Positions 7,298-12,588 of a stretch of 12,588 bases of DNA are shown piece by piece (the stretch's first letter is position 1; every line of letters starts with the position of its first letter). Below the pieces are notes generated by a model. The model was not told where the DNA came from and did no database searches. It was given only the letters and a program-made list of their open reading frames with translations. Origin of the DNA: Pseudomonadota bacterium (GTDB lineage: Bacteria > Pseudomonadota > Gammaproteobacteria > Pseudomonadales > Azotimanducaceae); contig JAQBYL010000071.1 of assembly GCA_027622495.1 (NCBI GenBank), positions 1-12,588 of the forward strand, in the 5' to 3' direction. A program made the translations under genes and the position numbers.

Positions 7298-8773
7298 GTG
7301 AACAATGCAGTCAACGCCAGCACCACCAGAGGACCCATCATCGGCCGCGAAAAGGAGGGCGTGCTGTTGTTTGCAGGTATCCCCTACGCGGCACCACCCA
7401 TCGGCGGGCTGCGATTTCACGCACCCCTTGCACATGCGCCCTGGAGCGAGCCGAAAGACACCCGCAAATTCGGCCCGGCAGCACCGCAGGTCGCAACCGG
7501 TGGCATGACTGATGCTGTCTCCCCACGCTGGTCTGAAGACTGTCTTACCCTCAACATTCAGACACCTGCCCTTGACGGCTCACGACCGGTGCTGGTGTGG
7601 ATTCATGGCGGTGCGTACCGAACCGGTCAGGGGGCTACACCGTGGTACAACGGAACCAGCTTCGCCACCAACGGCGACATTGTTGTGGTCAGCATCAACT
7701 ACCGGTTAGGCGCATTGGGGTTTACCGATCTGTCGCGCTTTGGGTCTGAGTTTGCCACCTCCGGTGTGAACGGCACCCTCGATCAGATTACTGCCCTTAT
7801 GTGGGTGAGGGACAACATCGCTGGTTTTGGCGGCGATCCTTCTAAAGTCACTATCGCCGGAGAATCTGCTGGTGGTTTCAGCGTTTCAACATTGCTTGGC
7901 TGCCCGGCGGCGCAGGGTCTTTTTCGCGCAGCAATTCCGCAGAGTGGTGGTGCTCAGCACACCCTGCCTGAGCAGGCAGGCGAGATCGTTGCAGATGCTT
8001 TTCTGGCCGCGGTGGGTGTTGATACGGCCGAAGGTCTTCAGGCGATCGATGTCGATGAAATCCTCCGAGCGCAAAGCCAGGTGATTGCAGATCTTGAAGG
8101 CGGTGTCGGATCAAACAACAAATTGGGGGTTGCGGTATCGGCCTTTTACCCCGTTGTCGGCAATCGGATACTTTCGCAGAGTCCAATTGACGCGATCCGC
8201 CAGGGCGTCGGTGCATCGATTCCGGTGCTGACCGGATGGAACAAAGACGAAACCACACTGTGGGGCTACGGCAAAGTCGATGAGGCGAAACTCGAACGCT
8301 TCGCCGACAATCTCGGGGCAACTGCTGCTTTGCAGGTCTACCGTGAACAACGTCCGGACGCGTCGGCGAACGACCTGTTGATTGCCTTGACCACCGACCA
8401 CATGTTTGGCATCCCGGCAATCCGCCTTGCTGAAGCCCGCGCCGGGGCGCCCGCCTCCACCTGGATGTACTGCTTCTGCTGGGAATCACGCGCCATGAAC
8501 GGCCGGCTCAAGGCGACGCATGCCCTGGAAATTCCGTTTGCGTTCGACAACTTGTCACGACCCGGTGTGGATGCATTCATTGGCGACGGTCCGCTGCCGC
8601 AGGAGGTCGCCGATGTCATGCACCAGACCTGGATCCGCTTCATCCGCGAAGGTAATCCAGGCTGGCAGCCCTACAGCGAGCCCGATCGCGTGGTGATGTG
8701 TTTTGACACCGAATCGGAACTACGCAACGACCCGCGTGCCGCCGAACGGCAGGCATGGTCGGGGTTGCGCTGA
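7298..8773 (+). CDS. Type B carboxylesterase
   Basis: This 491-aa alpha/beta-hydrolase of the carboxylesterase type B family cleaves carboxylic esters; the natural substrate is unknown. The family signatures are FAGIPYAAPPIGGLRF near the N-terminus, EDCLTLNIQTP, the oxyanion stretch WIHGGAYRTGQG, and the nucleophile elbow GESAGG with S190. The remaining triad residues are E318 in GWNKDETTLWG and H408 in KATHALEIPFAFDN, so the enzyme should be active. No signal peptide is seen, which suggests a cytoplasmic enzyme. It lies 33 bases after the alkyl sulfatase gene with its own strong ribosome binding site, so the two are probably co-transcribed and may share a substrate pool of modified aliphatic compounds. 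That functional link is inference. Confidence 0.93.
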   Translation: MNNAVNASTTRGPIIGREKEGVLLFAGIPYAAPPIGGLRFHAPLAHAPWSEPKDTRKFGPAAPQVATGGMTDAVSPRWSEDCLTLNIQTPALDGSRPVLVWIHGGAYRTGQGATPWYNGTSFATNGDIVVVSINYRLGALGFTDLSRFGSEFATSGVNGTLDQITALMWVRDNIAGFGGDPSKVTIAGESAGGFSVSTLLGCPAAQGLFRAAIPQSGGAQHTLPEQAGEIVADAFLAAVGVDTAEGLQAIDVDEILRAQSQVIADLEGGVGSNNKLGVAVSAFYPVVGNRILSQSPIDAIRQGVGASIPVLTGWNKDETTLWGYGKVDEAKLERFADNLGATAALQVYREQRPDASANDLLIALTTDHMFGIPAIRLAEARAGAPASTWMYCFCWESRAMNGRLKATHALEIPFAFDNLSRPGVDAFIGDGPLPQEVADVMHQTWIRFIREGNPGWQPYSEPDRVVMCFDTESELRNDPRAAERQAWSGLR

Positions 8774-8782
8774 TTAACCTCC

Positions 8783-8813
8783 GGATTGATCAGTCTTTTG
8801 ACCTGATCAATCC
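8783..8813. terminator. Perfect 11-bp inverted repeat between convergent genes, possible bidirectional terminator
   Basis: GGATTGATCAG (8783-8793) and CTGATCAATCC (8803-8813) are exact reverse complements around a 9-base loop. The element lies just after the esterase stop and covers the last codons and TGA of the convergent methyltransferase gene. Neither side is followed by a T run, so it is not a classical intrinsic terminator. It may instead stop transcription weakly or protect 3' ends. Confidence 0.55.
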
Positions 8814-9583
8814 TCAGGCAGTGTCAGCTTGAGCAGAAAACGGTCGGTCTTACCGCGGATATCCGGCGCAAAAACCATCTGACTGCGGTCATCATCGGGG
8901 TTGGTCAGCAGATCACTTTGCTCGACGTCAAAGCCGGCTGTTTCCGCCGCCTCGATGGCCTGATCGACCTGCATGCGATGCAGTGCGGCATTGTCCGCGC
9001 CGGGGTTACCGTGATGATCAACGATTCCGATCACACCGCCCGGTTTCAGCATCAGGCCCATCAGCTGCAACATGCCTACAGCTGCTTCCGGACTGTTGTT
9101 GTATACATCGTGGAAGTTCAAGGCGGTGATGACCAGATGCACTGAACGACTGGGTATGCCCACATCATCCAGCTCCCGATCCACCCGCACCACATTTGGC
9201 AGACGGTTATCTGCCAAACGTGCAGTCAGAGCTTTGTCGTTGGCGCCATCACGAAAGCGCAGTACACCGGCCGGGTTCTGCGCGAAGACTTTCCCGCTTT
9301 CACCCACCGCAATTGACAACACCTCGGTGTAGTAGCCACCCGCCGCGATCACGTCCACAACCGTCATGCCTTTTTCGAGACCCAGAAAGTCCAGCACGCC
9401 GGCCGGATTACGCCCCGCATCGCGAGCCTTGTCCGCCTCATCGCGAGGCGCGCCGGCAAGCGCCTTGTTCAAAGCGTCGGTATCCAGAGCCTGGACCGGC
9501 AGCGTAAGCGTGAGCATCGCCCCCAGGCAGATCCCCACAAGGCGTGCCTTGCACGAGAAAGCGCGCAGATTGATATGCAGCAT
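8807..9583 (-). CDS. Predicted exported class I SAM-dependent methyltransferase (COG4798-like)
   Basis: The 258-aa product has a clear Sec-type signal peptide: basic residues up to R14, a hydrophobic core at about 15-28 (LVGICLGAMLTLTL), and a cleavage site VQA|LD after residue 32. The mature part resembles a Rossmann-fold methyltransferase, with motif I VVDVIAAGGYYTEVLS at 75-90, an acidic strand end near VRVDREL, LVITALNFHDVY as motif IV-like, and LMLKPGGVIGIVDHH as motif VI-like. The family is a predicted methyltransferase group often annotated as exported; substrate and activity are unknown. Since SAM is a cytoplasmic cofactor, a periplasmic location is puzzling. The ATG at 9581-9583 has GAGAG about 6 bases upstream. 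It is convergent with the esterase gene and divergent from the next gene across an 86-bp gap. Confidence 0.8.
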   Translation of the reverse strand: MLHINLRAFSCKARLVGICLGAMLTLTLPVQALDTDALNKALAGAPRDEADKARDAGRNPAGVLDFLGLEKGMTVVDVIAAGGYYTEVLSIAVGESGKVFAQNPAGVLRFRDGANDKALTARLADNRLPNVVRVDRELDDVGIPSRSVHLVITALNFHDVYNNSPEAAVGMLQLMGLMLKPGGVIGIVDHHGNPGADNAALHRMQVDQAIEAAETAGFDVEQSDLLTNPDDDRSQMVFAPDIRGKTDRFLLKLTLPED

Positions 9584-9669
9584 TGTTTACTCTCATCCAT
9601 TTCAAGTAGCCCTACTCTAACCCCATCGGCCCCTGCCTTCCCAGACCCTTCCTGCTAAGCTTCTGACCC

Positions 9670-10110
9670 ATGTCGAACACGCAAACACAGATCATCAGCG
9701 TCGATGTACTGGGAAGCCCGATGGAGGTCCATCTCTTCGGCCTTGAGGTAACCACACCGGGCAAACTCCCTGGTATCGTCCTCGCCCAGCACATTCCCGT
9801 TGGCCATACCGGTGTGCACGATGAGAGTCGCGATGATTGGACGGTGGCAGACATGACGGCTGCGTTTAATCTGCTGGCCTCCATGGATGAGGTCGACCCT
9901 GCGCAGATCGGTGTGCTTGGCCATTGCTGGGGTGGTCGCGTGGCCTGGCTTGCGGCCTGTCATCTGCCGCAACTCAAAGCCTGTGCCCTCTTTTATGGCG
10001 GGCGGGTCAAACTGCCCATGGGTGGACCCAGTGGTGGCCGCTATCGCGAGCAGCAAAGTGAAGATGCCTGGCAGAAGTTGCTGACGTTTCTGCACACAAC
10101 ACTTGCGTGA
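9670..10110 (+). CDS. Dienelactone hydrolase-family protein with two internal deletions, probably inactive
   Basis: The 146-aa product is clearly derived from a dienelactone hydrolase-like alpha/beta-hydrolase, a family usually of about 230-260 aa. Residues 34-50 (PGIVLAQHIPVGHTGVH) fit the first strand region and 54-95 (SRDDWTVADM...GHCWGGRVAW) carry the nucleophile elbow with C86. The segment up to 118 (CALFYGGRVKLPMGG) also fits, and 125-142 (YREQQSEDAWQKLLTFLH) matches the family's C-terminal helix. Between residues 50 and 54, and again between about 118 and 125, the expected sequence is missing. The second gap removes the region holding the catalytic Asp and His. Both losses keep the reading frame, and there is no premature stop. 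It may be a decaying gene or a repurposed short protein. No ribosome binding site is evident. Its stop overlaps the mobA start by four bases (GTGA). Confidence 0.75.
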   Translation: MSNTQTQIISVDVLGSPMEVHLFGLEVTTPGKLPGIVLAQHIPVGHTGVHDESRDDWTVADMTAAFNLLASMDEVDPAQIGVLGHCWGGRVAWLAACHLPQLKACALFYGGRVKLPMGGPSGGRYREQQSEDAWQKLLTFLHTTLA

Positions 10111-10667
10111 AAATCACCGGGATCATTCTGTGTGGCGGCCGTGGCTCGCGCTTGGGTGGTCAAGACAAACCATTGCTCGCCTGGCGGGGCAAAGCGTTAA
10201 TCGCACATGTGATCGAACGGCTTACCCCGCAAACCGACAGCCTTCTGATCAGCGCCAACCGGAACCTGCAGCAGTATGCTGCCTGGGCGCCCGTAATGCC
10301 TGATCAACAGCAGGACTTCAGCGGTCCGCTGGCAGGAATACTGGCTGCGTTGAGCGCCTGTAATACCGATCTTGCGGTGATCTGCCCCGGCGACGGACCA
10401 CTCCTGCCTGGCGATCTGGTTGAACGACTTGCAGGCATCCGTAAGGCAGGTGAAATCGCTGTCGCCCATGATGGCGAACGACTGCAGCCGCTGTATCAAC
10501 TGCTCGAAACGAAATCGATATCAGCTCTCGCAGCCTGGTGTGCTGGCGCAGACCAGAGCGTCACCGGCTGGCTGAACAGTCAACCGCACAGCGTCGTCGA
10601 CTTCTCGGACCGGCGCGAGTGCTTCCGCAATATCAACCAACTCGCCGACCTCGAAAGCGGCGTCTGA
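10107..10667 (+). CDS. mobA: Molybdenum cofactor guanylyltransferase
   Basis: MobA joins GMP from GTP to molybdopterin-bound molybdenum, forming the guanine dinucleotide cofactor used by DMSO reductase-family enzymes in the cytoplasm. The 186-aa product has the nucleotide-binding loop LCGGRGSRLGGQDKPLL at residues 8-24 with K21, then SANRN, FSGPLAGILAAL, the metal-site motif PGDGPLLP with D96, and the C-terminal FRNINQLADL. The length is normal for the family. Translation starts at GTG (10107-10109), overlapping the TGA of the upstream gene, so expression is probably coupled to that damaged hydrolase gene. This may explain why the upstream reading frame has been kept open. No other molybdenum cofactor gene lies in the window. 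Confidence 0.93.
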   Translation: MKITGIILCGGRGSRLGGQDKPLLAWRGKALIAHVIERLTPQTDSLLISANRNLQQYAAWAPVMPDQQQDFSGPLAGILAALSACNTDLAVICPGDGPLLPGDLVERLAGIRKAGEIAVAHDGERLQPLYQLLETKSISALAAWCAGADQSVTGWLNSQPHSVVDFSDRRECFRNINQLADLESGV

Positions 10668-10720
10668 GAATCGAACAACGCTGACCGGCAAAAACGTTAG
10701 ACTTCCATGGATTCGCCAAC

Positions 10721-10725
10721 AGGAG
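10721..10725 (+). promoter_or_regulatory. Ribosome binding site fixing the CoA-transferase start
   Basis: AGGAG lies 8 bases before ATG 10734. The earlier in-frame ATG at 10707 has no such site and would add nine residues unlike the family, so 10734 is preferred. Confidence 0.8.
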
Positions 10726-10733
10726 ACCAGGCA

Positions 10734-11933
10734 ATGACCTCACCAACAATGTCCGCCGGACCGCTGACCGGCGTCAAGGTGTTGGATCTCACCACCATTT
10801 ATTCCGGACCGATCTGCACCTCTATCCTGGGGGATCAGGGTGCAGACGTAATCAAGGTTGAGTCTCACGATGGGGATCTCATGCGGCGCGGGCTGGTGGC
10901 AAGAAATGGTGTGAACGCAAGCTTTGCCATGATGAACCGCAACAAGCGTTCCCTGGTGCTCGACATGAAGACCAAAGACGGTCTCGCGGTGCTACACGAC
11001 ATGATCCGGAAGGCCGATATTCTGGTAGAAAATTTCCGCCCCGGTGTGATGAAGCGCCTCGGGATCGACTTCGAACAGGCAAACAAAATCAATCCGAGAT
11101 TGATATTCGTGTCGATCAACGGCGTCGGCGAAAGTGGCCCTTACGCTAACCGGCGGGTTTATGATGCAGTGATCCAGGGCATCTCCGGGCTTGCATCTCT
11201 GCACGTTGATTCCTCGACCGGCTCACCGCAGATGATCAACACGCTGATCTGCGACAAAATAACCTCGGTCACCGCTGCCCAGAACATCGTTGCCGCGCTT
11301 TACGCCCGCGAAAAAACCGGTGTTGGTCAGCGTGTTGAAGTCAGCATGCTGGACGCCAGCCTGTTCTTTCTGTGGCCCGACGGCATGATCAATTACTCCT
11401 TCGTCGGCGACGATGTAGACCCAGCACCGCTTCTGAAATACTCAACGTTCGTGCGCACAACAGAAGATGGTTATGTGGCGGTGATGCCGGTCAAGGCCGT
11501 GGAAATCGAAGGGGTTTTCAAAGCCCTCGACCTGCACGCCATGTGGGGTGATGAGCGCTTTTCCACCCCGGCACTGCGGATGCAGAACCGCGAAGAACTG
11601 GACACCATCCTCAATAACGGATATGCGAAATTCACAACCGAAGAAGTCTGTCGACGCCTGGAAGAAAACGATGTGCCCTACGCGCTGATCAATCAGCGAC
11701 ACGAGGTCATCGATGATCCACAGGTTAGAGCAATGGGTGCGCTGGTTGAATTTGAGCACGCGCAGGCGGGACCGATGCGGCAGCCTCGTCCACCAGGCCA
11801 GTTTCATTCAACACCGTCCGGACTACACCGAAGTTCACCCGGTCTGGGTGAGCACAGCGAAGAGATCCTTAGGGAAATGGGCCGTGACGACGCAGAGATC
11901 GCGCGTCTACGAAAGGCGGGTGTTATAAATTGA
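10734..11933 (+). CDS. CaiB/BaiF family (class III) CoA-transferase
   Basis: Class III CoA-transferases move CoA between carboxylic acids through an aspartyl-CoA thioester and act in the cytoplasm. The 399-aa product has the typical opening PLTGVKVLDLTTIYSGPICT, GDQGADVIKVES, NRNKRSLVLDMK, ILVENFRPGVMKRLGID and SINGVGESGPY, then the catalytic aspartate D144 in VYDAVIQGISGLAS. After that come the second-half motifs GVGQRVEVSMLDASLFFLW and the C-terminal PGLGEHSEEILREMG. Length and motif order are complete. The donor and acceptor acids cannot be deduced. An older in-frame ATG at 10707 is less likely because a good ribosome binding site precedes 10734. The gene lies 66 bases after mobA and converges closely on bfd, with stop codons only two bases apart. 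Confidence 0.93.
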   Translation: MTSPTMSAGPLTGVKVLDLTTIYSGPICTSILGDQGADVIKVESHDGDLMRRGLVARNGVNASFAMMNRNKRSLVLDMKTKDGLAVLHDMIRKADILVENFRPGVMKRLGIDFEQANKINPRLIFVSINGVGESGPYANRRVYDAVIQGISGLASLHVDSSTGSPQMINTLICDKITSVTAAQNIVAALYAREKTGVGQRVEVSMLDASLFFLWPDGMINYSFVGDDVDPAPLLKYSTFVRTTEDGYVAVMPVKAVEIEGVFKALDLHAMWGDERFSTPALRMQNREELDTILNNGYAKFTTEEVCRRLEENDVPYALINQRHEVIDDPQVRAMGALVEFEHAQAGPMRQPRPPGQFHSTPSGLHRSSPGLGEHSEEILREMGRDDAEIARLRKAGVIN

Positions 11934-11935
11934 GA

Positions 11936-12121
11936 TCAGGCGGCGTGGGTCAGATGGTCGGTGTGTTGTTGATCGATCAGATGCTGGGTCATTTCACGGC
12001 AGCAGCCACAACCGGTGCCGGCACCCAGAGTTTCGGCGATGTCTTCGATCGTCGCCGCGCCATTCAAGGCGGCTTCGCGGATTTCGCTATCGGTCACAGC
12101 TTTGCACACGCAGACGTACAT
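11936..12121 (-). CDS. bfd: Bacterioferritin-associated ferredoxin
   Basis: Bfd is a small [2Fe-2S] protein that docks on bacterioferritin and passes electrons to its haem so that stored ferric iron is released. The 61-aa product has the fer2_BFD pattern: CVC near the N-terminus (C4 and C6) and the second cysteine pair C38 and C41 in GTGCGCCREM, which together supply the four cluster ligands. An extra cysteine, C40, lies between them. The ATIEDIAETLGAGTGCG stretch is typical. Length is close to E. coli Bfd (64 aa). It is divergent from bfr across a 226-bp gap, and a Fur-like box lies within its predicted promoter, consistent with expression when iron is scarce. Confidence 0.95.
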   Translation of the reverse strand: MYVCVCKAVTDSEIREAALNGAATIEDIAETLGAGTGCGCCREMTQHLIDQQHTDHLTHAA

Positions 12122-12156
12122 CGATCAACCAACCCTTTAGTTCAAGGACGAAGCGA

Positions 12157-12186
12157 AGTGTAAATGATAATGATTCTCGCTTGCAA
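12157..12186 (-). promoter_or_regulatory. Putative promoter of bfd
   Basis: On the minus strand, TTGCAA (12181-12186) and TACACT (12157-12162) are 18 bases apart, matching the consensus hexamers at four and four of six positions. The predicted start near 12150 gives a leader of about 29 bases. The Fur-like box fills most of the spacer, so a bound repressor would block RNA polymerase directly. Confidence 0.5.
12165..12179. promoter_or_regulatory. Fur-box-like operator in the bfd-bfr intergenic region
   Basis: TGATAATGATTCTCG matches the 7-1-7 Fur core TGATAATGATTATCA at 13 of 15 positions. It lies between the predicted -35 and -10 of bfd and upstream of bfr. Iron-loaded Fur bound here would repress bfd, the iron-release partner, which agrees with the known Fur repression of bfd in other proteobacteria. 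Confidence 0.65.
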
Positions 12187-12192
12187 GCGAGA
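12175..12192. repeat. 18-bp perfect palindrome beside the Fur box
   Basis: TCTCGCTTG/CAAGCGAGA is an uninterrupted perfect palindrome with no loop, overlapping the right end of the Fur-like box and containing the proposed bfd -35 hexamer. The symmetry suggests a dimeric DNA-binding protein site rather than an RNA hairpin. The rest of the bfd-bfr gap (12193-12347) holds an AT-rich stretch near 12250-12280, a plausible bfr promoter area without clear hexamers. Confidence 0.6.
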
Positions 12193-12347
12193 GTGTGTAC
12201 AATTTACAAACTCAGCACGCCTGTATATCACGACTATTTCAGCGGGAAATTGATGCATGTATTTTCATTTATAAATCAATAGGTTAAGTTTGTGGTCCCG
12301 GGTCAACTGGGGCACATTACGATCAATCGAGAGGAACCGGAGCGGCA

Positions 12348-12588
12348 ATGCAACCACTGGAAAAACAAGTCATCCACCATCTGAATGTGGTCCTTAAAAA
12401 CGAACTCACCGCCATCAACCAGTATTTTCTGCACGCCAGAATGTACCAGGACTGGGGCCTCAAACGCCTCGCCCAGCAGGAGCGCGAAGAATCCATTGAC
12501 GAGATGAAGCACGCCGAAGCGCTGATGGATCGAATCCTGTTTCTCGAAGGTCTGCCGAATCTGCAGGACCTGGGCAAACTGATGATCG
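12348..12588 (+). CDS. bfr: Bacterioferritin, 5' part (runs off the window)
   Basis: Bacterioferritin forms a 24-subunit haem-containing shell that oxidises and stores iron in the cytoplasm. Only the first 80 of about 157 residues are in the window. The visible part is highly typical: NELTAINQYFLHARMY, REESIDEMKHAEALMDRILF and LEGLPNLQDLGKL. Ferroxidase ligands E19, E52 and H55 are present, as is M53, the position of the haem-ligating Met52 in E. coli with a one-residue offset, so this is a haem-binding, catalytic-type subunit. The ATG has GGAG 5 bases upstream (12339-12342). It is divergent from bfd. The gene continues beyond 12588, so integrity downstream cannot be judged. Confidence 0.95.
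   Translation, partial: MQPLEKQVIHHLNVVLKNELTAINQYFLHARMYQDWGLKRLAQQEREESIDEMKHAEALMDRILFLEGLPNLQDLGKLMI

Noticed and set aside
7878..8489. 203-codon minus-strand open frame inside the esterase gene
   Set aside because: It is antisense to a carboxylesterase with an intact catalytic triad, has low-complexity Arg/Pro-rich composition and no recognisable motifs.
12249..12280. ATTGAT...ATCAAT inverted repeat upstream of bfr as an operator
   Set aside because: The arms are only 6 bp and 20 bases apart in an AT-rich stretch, which is expected by chance.

Overview
The window looks like chromosomal DNA of a free-living Gram-negative proteobacterium, most likely a gammaproteobacterium. This rests on a small Alu-less SRP RNA, a long bimodular QueF close to the Escherichia coli form, a Bfd/Bfr iron-storage pair with a Fur-like box, and moderately high GC with dense, short-spaced genes. 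No IS element, phage gene, tRNA or CRISPR array was seen. The genus cannot be told from the sequence alone.

Layout. 26-133 (-) is the SRP RNA gene ffs. 256-978 (+) is a hexapeptide-repeat acyltransferase with a TTG start. 1017-1832 (-) is queF (queuosine biosynthesis), whose conserved N-terminus is only encoded if translation starts at a non-canonical ATC. Divergent from it, 1918-5278 (+) holds a two-gene unit: a circularly permuted ATP-grasp protein fused to an alpha-E domain, then a transglutaminase-like protease. 5330-8773 (+) holds a type III alkyl sulfatase and a type B carboxylesterase, each with a strong ribosome binding site. A convergent exported methyltransferase lies at 8807-9583 (-), and a perfect 11-bp inverted repeat separates it from the esterase. 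9670-10667 (+) is a dienelactone hydrolase-family gene with two internal losses, overlapping mobA (molybdenum cofactor). 10734-11933 (+) is a class III CoA-transferase. 11936-12121 (-) is bfd, and 12348 to the right edge (+) is the first half of bfr.

How they fit together. The ATP-grasp/alpha-E and transglutaminase genes belong to a widespread but poorly understood peptide-ligation and processing association, and they are the best candidate here for an undescribed system. The sulfatase and esterase probably act together on sulfated or esterified aliphatic compounds, and the acyl-CoA transferase could feed products into CoA metabolism; that link is inference. bfd and bfr form a divergent iron store/release module, with a Fur-like box inside the predicted bfd promoter.

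The most noteworthy points are the ATC start of queF, the dienelactone hydrolase gene that has lost its catalytic Asp and His regions in frame, the methyltransferase with a signal peptide, the alkyl sulfatase without one, and the Fur box next to an 18-bp perfect palindrome.
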